Below, piece after piece: positions 60,305-64,000 of a stretch of 64,000 bases of DNA. The stretch's first letter is position 1, and each line of letters begins with the position of its first letter. Origin of the DNA: CAWDVK01 sp963805715 (GTDB lineage Bacteria; Actinomycetota; Actinomycetes; Streptosporangiales; Streptosporangiaceae); assembly GCA_963805715.1 (NCBI GenBank), contig CAWDVK010000004.1:248001-312000 (forward strand), given 5' to 3'. Under the pieces are notes generated by a model. The model did no database searches, had not been told where the DNA came from, and saw nothing but the letters and a program-made list of their open reading frames with translations. A program made the translations under genes and the position numbers.

Positions 60305-61840
60305 GTGGCAGCACCGCAGAACTACCTGGCGGTCATCAAGGTCGTCGGTATCGGCGGGGGCGGCGTCAACGCCGTGAACCGGATGATCGAAGAGGGACTC
60401 AGAGGCGTTGAGTTCATCGCGATCAACACCGATGCTCAAGCGCTCCTGATGAGCGACGCCGACGTGAAGCTGGATGTGGGGCGTGAGCTCACCCGCGGCC
60501 TCGGGGCCGGCGCTAACCCGGATATCGGCACGAAGGCGGCCGAGGACCACCGCGAGGAGATCGAGGAGGTCCTCAAGGGCGCCGACATGGTCTTCGTCAC
60601 GGCCGGCGAGGGCGGCGGGACCGGCACCGGCGGCGCTCCTGTCGTCGCGAACGTGGCACGGTCGCTGGGCGCCCTGACGATCGGCGTCGTCACCCGCCCG
60701 TTCGGCTTCGAGGGCAAGCGCCGGGCCGGCCAGGCCGACAGCGGGATCGACCGGCTTCGCGACGAGGTCGATACTCTCATCGTCATTCCGAACGACCGGC
60801 TGCTGTCGATCTCGGACCGGCACGTCAGCGTGCTCGAGGCGTTCAAGGCCGCTGACCAGGTGCTGCTGTCCGGCGTGCAGGGCATCACCGACCTGATCAC
60901 CACGCCCGGGCTGATTAACCTCGACTTCGCCGACGTGAAGTCGGTCATGTCCGGCGCCGGGTCGGCGCTGATGGGCATCGGCTCAGCCCGCGGCGACGAC
61001 CGGTCGGTGGCGGCGGCCGAGATGGCGATCTCCAGCCCGCTGCTGGAGGCCAGCATCGACGGGGCGCACGGCGTGCTGCTCTCCATTCAGGGCGGATCGG
61101 ACCTGGGGCTGTTCGAGATCAACGAAGCGGCCCAGCTCGTGGCCAACTCCGCGGCGCCGGACGCCAACATCATCTTCGGCGCCGTCATCGACGATGCTCT
61201 CGGCGATGAGGTGCGCGTGACCGTGATCGCGGCCGGCTTCGACGACGCCCAGACCGGGCGGCCGCGGGCCGGCCGGCCGTCGGTCGGCTACACCGGGTCG
61301 TTCGGCTCCGCTGACGCCGGCGCGCCGTCGGCCGGCTGGCGGAGCTACGCCGTCAGCGAGCCCAGGGACCTCGCCGCCGCGGCCCTGGCCAGTGCGGAGC
61401 CGGCCGCGACCACAGCGGCCGAGCGCCCGGCTGCCGCCGCGGCGAGCACTTCGCCTGGCCAGCACCGCCCGGTGATCGAGCCAGCCGCCACCGTGCCGCC
61501 AGTCGCCACCGTGCCGCCAGTCGCCACCGTGCCGCCAGTCGCCACCGTGCCGCCCGTCGCTGGCGGGGCGTCGGCTGCCGAGCAATCCGGGCCGCCCGTC
61601 GGCGGCGCTGACGGGCGGGCTGAGCCCGCGGCTCAGGATGCGGCCAGGATCGACGGGGTCCCGGCACCCCGGTCCGCCGGGGGCGCAGCGGACGCGGGCA
61701 ACCCGGCAGCCGCCGACCGCCCGGCGGCTGCCGCCCGGCCCGAGCAGGCCGGCGGGCGGCTGCCGGACGCCGGCACCCGGCGTAAGTCGGTCGTCTTCGA
61801 GGAAGACGACGAGCTCGACGTTCCTGACTTCCTGAAGTGA
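60305..61840 (+). CDS. ftsZ: Cell-division GTPase FtsZ
   Basis: 511 residues. Tubulin-like core (about 1-315): VVGIGGGGVNAVNRMIEEGL, AINTDAQALL, GTPase motif GEGGGTGTGGAPVVANVAR, T7 loop GLINLDFADVKSVM. A long linker (about 320-490) of Ala/Pro/Gly has four copies of a PPVATV unit, from an 18-bp DNA repeat (61487-61558). The C-terminal peptide EEDDELDVPDFLK is the binding site for SepF and other partners. The linker is far longer than the usual 50-100 residues. GTG start after GAAAGG. Confidence 0.97.
   Translation: MAAPQNYLAVIKVVGIGGGGVNAVNRMIEEGLRGVEFIAINTDAQALLMSDADVKLDVGRELTRGLGAGANPDIGTKAAEDHREEIEEVLKGADMVFVTAGEGGGTGTGGAPVVANVARSLGALTIGVVTRPFGFEGKRRAGQADSGIDRLRDEVDTLIVIPNDRLLSISDRHVSVLEAFKAADQVLLSGVQGITDLITTPGLINLDFADVKSVMSGAGSALMGIGSARGDDRSVAAAEMAISSPLLEASIDGAHGVLLSIQGGSDLGLFEINEAAQLVANSAAPDANIIFGAVIDDALGDEVRVTVIAAGFDDAQTGRPRAGRPSVGYTGSFGSADAGAPSAGWRSYAVSEPRDLAAAALASAEPAATTAAERPAAAAASTSPGQHRPVIEPAATVPPVATVPPVATVPPVATVPPVAGGASAAEQSGPPVGGADGRAEPAAQDAARIDGVPAPRSAGGAADAGNPAAADRPAAAARPEQAGGRLPDAGTRRKSVVFEEDDELDVPDFLK
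61487..61558 (+). repeat. 18-bp tandem repeat in the ftsZ linker
   Basis: Four copies of GCCACCGTGCCGCCAGTC, the last with one change (CCCGTC). It adds six residues per copy to the disordered linker. Confidence 0.92.
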
Positions 61841-61874
61841 CCCGACTGCCCGACGCGACCCGGAGCCGGCGGCG

Positions 61875-62627
61875 GTGGGACCGGTAGCACGGGAACCGGA
61901 AGCACGGGAACCGGAAGCACTGGGACCCGCGGCGCTGGCGCTGTTCACCGGCCGCGCTGGCGGTGTCAGCGGGGCACCGTTCGGGCTGAACCTGAGCGGT
62001 ACGGTCGGGGACGCCGCCGGCGCAGTCGCCGCCAACCGGCGGCTGGCCGCGGCGGCGTGCGGACTTGACCCGGCGGACCTGGCCTGGATGAACCAGGTCC
62101 ATGGCATCCGCGTCAGCTATGTGCCAGGCCGCCAGGCCGGGCCGGATGTCCCCGCCGCCGATGCCATCTTCACCGATGTGCCCGGCCTGGCCATGAGCGT
62201 CCTGGTGGCTGACTGCGCGCCGGTGCTGCTGGCTGATCCCGGCGGGCTGGTCGGCGCGGCTCACGCCGGGCGCGAGGGCATGGCCGCCGGCGTCGTGCCG
62301 GCCCTGGTGGCCGCCATGACCGCGGCCGGCGCCGACCCCGGCCGGATGCACGCGCTGATCGGCCCGGCGATCTGCGGCCGGTGCTACGAGGTCCCGGATG
62401 CGCTGCGGGCCCGGGTCGCCGCCGCGGTGCCCGAGGCCGCCTGCCAGAGCGCCGCCGGAACGGCCGGGCTTGACATCCGGGCGGGCGTGCGGGCCCAGCT
62501 CAGGCAGGCGGGAGTGCGGGAGGTGCGCACCGATCCCCGGTGCACCGCCGAGTCGCCCGGCCTGTTCTCGTACCGGCGTGATGGCACCACGGGGCGGTTC
62601 GCCGGGCTGGTCTGGCGCACGTCATGA
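61875..62627 (+). CDS. pgeF: PgeF/YfiH-family laccase-domain protein
   Basis: 250 residues. Metal-binding pattern HIS-CYS-HIS of the family: NQVHGIRVS, VLVADCAPVLLADP and VGAAHAGREGMAAGVV; GPAICGRCYEVP follows. Family members act as purine nucleoside phosphorylases and have been implicated in removing mis-incorporated amino acids in peptidoglycan precursors, which fits the position next to ftsZ. The start (GTG 61875) leads into an EPEAREPEA repeat (15-bp DNA units at 61888-61920) that is probably disordered. Confidence 0.9.
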   Translation: MGPVAREPEAREPEALGPAALALFTGRAGGVSGAPFGLNLSGTVGDAAGAVAANRRLAAAACGLDPADLAWMNQVHGIRVSYVPGRQAGPDVPAADAIFTDVPGLAMSVLVADCAPVLLADPGGLVGAAHAGREGMAAGVVPALVAAMTAAGADPGRMHALIGPAICGRCYEVPDALRARVAAAVPEAACQSAAGTAGLDIRAGVRAQLRQAGVREVRTDPRCTAESPGLFSYRRDGTTGRFAGLVWRTS

Positions 62628-62634
62628 TGTGCCG

Positions 62635-63381
62635 ATGACCAGTTTGCCTGCCACCGGCCGCCGGACCGAGCTGGCCGAGAACCTGGCCGGCGTGCGGGCC
62701 AGGATCGAGCGCGCCTGCGCGGCGGCCGGGCGCCCCGCGAGCGAGGTGACGCTGATCGCCGTGACCAAGACCTTCCCGGTGTCCGACATCCGGCTGCTCA
62801 GCGAGCTCGGCGTCACCGACATCGGCGAGAACAGGGACCAGGAGGCGGCGCCCAAGGCGGCCGCATGCCGTGCGGCTGGCTTCGAGCCGACCTGGCACTT
62901 CGTCGGCCAGCTGCAAGTCAATAAGGTGCCCAGCGTGATCTCCTACGCCAACGTGATCCACTCCGTGGACCGGCTCCGGCTGGTCACTGCCCTGGGCCGC
63001 CGGGCCAGGATGGCCGGGCGGGAAGGGCGGGAAGGGCGGGAAGGGCGGGAGGTGACCTGCCTGGTGCAGGTCAGCCTGGAGGACGCCGAAGGCCGCGGCG
63101 GCGCGCGCCCTGCTGACGTTGCCGCGCTGGCGGACGCGATCGCCGCTGAGCCCGGCCTCATCCTCGGCGGCGTCATGGCCGTGGCACCGCTCGGCGCGCC
63201 GCCGCGGGCAGCGTTCGGAAAACTCAGGCGGATAGCCGAATCCGTGCGGTCTGCGCATCCCCGTGCATTGGTGATCTCGGCGGGAATGAGCGGTGACCTG
63301 GAGGAAGCGATAGCAGAGGGCGCGACACACGTGCGAATCGGTACGGCGTTGCTCGGCGGCCGGCGGCCCTTCGTCAGGTAA
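62635..63381 (+). CDS. yggS: YggS-family PLP-binding protein
   Basis: 248 residues, alanine-racemase-like TIM barrel. LIAVTKTFPVSDIRLLSELG contains the PLP Lys; GENRDQEAAPKAAA, WHFVGQLQVNKVPSVI and the phosphate-binding ISAGMSGDLEEAIAEGATHV, RIGTALLG are present. Maintains PLP homeostasis. Between helix and strand a 9-bp repeat (63019-63050) inserts REGREGREG. ATG 62635 is 8 nt after the pgeF stop. Confidence 0.93.
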   Translation: MTSLPATGRRTELAENLAGVRARIERACAAAGRPASEVTLIAVTKTFPVSDIRLLSELGVTDIGENRDQEAAPKAAACRAAGFEPTWHFVGQLQVNKVPSVISYANVIHSVDRLRLVTALGRRARMAGREGREGREGREVTCLVQVSLEDAEGRGGARPADVAALADAIAAEPGLILGGVMAVAPLGAPPRAAFGKLRRIAESVRSAHPRALVISAGMSGDLEEAIAEGATHVRIGTALLGGRRPFVR

Positions 63382-63443
63382 TGTCCGACGCGTGGCACGC
63401 GGCGTGAGTTCGGCTGCCTGGCAGTCATGACGGAGGACAGAAG

Positions 63444-63959
63444 ATGGCCAGCGCAATGCGCAAGATGGCGGTCTATCTCGGCCTGGTCGAGGACGACCAA
63501 CGCTACGACGACCGTTACCAGGACGAGTACGTCCTCGACGAGTATGAGGAAGCGGGGTACGAGGCCGGACTGACCGAGCACGAGCACGAGCGCGCCGAGC
63601 CGCCTGCCGGGTATGCCGAGGTCCAGCCCGCTGGCCGCGCGCCCGATCGCCGGCCCGCCGGGCAGCTGCAGACCACCGACCTGACGCGCATCACTACCTT
63701 GCATCCCCGCACGTACAATGAGGCACGTACGATCGGAGAGCATTTTCGTAACGGCACTCCGGTGATCATGAACCTGACGGAGATGGTCGACAGTGACGCG
63801 AAGCGGCTCGTCGACTTCTCGGCCGGACTGATCTTCGGGTTGCGCGGGAGCATCGAGCGGGTGACCAACAAGGTGTTCCTGCTGTCCCCGGCCAATGTCG
63901 AGGTGGCGGCCGAGGACAAGGCCCGGATCGCGGAGCGCGGCTTCTTCAACCAGAGCTAG
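63444..63959 (+). CDS. sepF: SepF cell-division protein
   Basis: 171 residues. N-terminal amphipathic membrane-targeting helix (MASAMRKMAVYLGLVEDD), an acidic, Tyr-rich linker (about 20-85), then the DUF552 domain (about 90-168): RTYNEARTIGEHFRNGTPVI, MNLTEMVDSDAKRLVDFSAG, LIFGLRGSIERV. It tethers FtsZ to the membrane through the FtsZ C-terminal peptide. Actinobacteria lack FtsA, making SepF the main anchor. ATG after GGAGGACAG. The window ends 41 nt after its stop. Confidence 0.96.
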   Translation: MASAMRKMAVYLGLVEDDQRYDDRYQDEYVLDEYEEAGYEAGLTEHEHERAEPPAGYAEVQPAGRAPDRRPAGQLQTTDLTRITTLHPRTYNEARTIGEHFRNGTPVIMNLTEMVDSDAKRLVDFSAGLIFGLRGSIERVTNKVFLLSPANVEVAAEDKARIAERGFFNQS

Positions 63960-64000
63960 CCGCAACCAAACGACATGACAGCCTGGCCATTGGTGTGACG

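Overview
The window is one contiguous stretch of very GC-rich DNA with actinobacterial gene content: MurE carrying the DNPR motif of meso-diaminopimelate-adding enzymes, a DUF3040 protein, a DUF222/HNH (13E12-type) gene, an F420-type LLM oxidoreductase, an IdeR/DmdR-type iron box, SepF, and a dcw cluster in actinobacterial order. A filamentous actinomycete (Streptosporangiales or a relative) is my guess; the order cannot be fixed from sequence alone. No rRNA, tRNA, CRISPR array, phage or transposase was seen.

Layout. 1-1356: end of a sensor kinase and its OmpR-type regulator. 1386-5078: xylose-type sugar ABC transporter with a good promoter and a terminator. 5158-10258: FMN riboswitch followed by ribE-ribBA-ribH and, with no gap, galT (frameshifted) and galK. 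10259-12227: SOS-box-like promoter and a DUF222/HNH gene. 12286-16298: Fe(III) ABC operon on the minus strand, led by a 47-residue lipoprotein and preceded by iron boxes. 16439-19134: XdhC/CoxI-like and MocA-like molybdenum-enzyme maturation genes and an aldose 1-epimerase. 19470-24242: envelope and unknown genes (peptidoglycan-binding protein, class F sortase, two unknown proteins, SseB-like protein, surface protein). 24505-27873: aroC-aroK-aroB-aroQ. 28013-34603: LLM oxidoreductase, a glycosyltransferase with an elaborate leader, a stress sigma factor operon, a frameshifted NDH-2, MarR and SRPBCC genes. 34683-38140: pepQ-like peptidase, efp, nusB, dinB. 38368-43705: DUF3040, then TgpA-DUF58-MoxR on the minus strand. 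44010-63959: MraZ boxes and mraZ-rsmH-ftsL-ftsI-murE-murF-mraY-mraY-murD-ftsW-murG-murC-ftsQ-ftsZ-pgeF-yggS-sepF.

How it works together. The right third makes lipid II (MurC/D/E/F, MraY, MurG) and the septal synthase and scaffold (FtsW, FtsI, FtsL, FtsQ, FtsZ, SepF), mostly with 4-nt start/stop overlaps. Two adjacent mraY genes are the striking departure from the usual single copy. The rib and gal genes appear to share one riboswitch-led transcript, and the aro genes supply chorismate.

Most worth checking: (i) the leader at 30515-30682, where a perfect CRP-type palindrome, a promoter, a nearly leaderless 30-codon ORF and an intrinsic terminator lie in order before a glycosyltransferase; (ii) the tandem mraY pair; (iii) the iron-box-linked small lipoprotein; (iv) short tandem repeats at many loci, one of them beside the galT frameshift; (v) a 27-codon ORF that bridges rsmH and ftsL by two ATGA overlaps. 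Two genes (galT, ndh) have single frame changes that could be real mutations or assembly errors.
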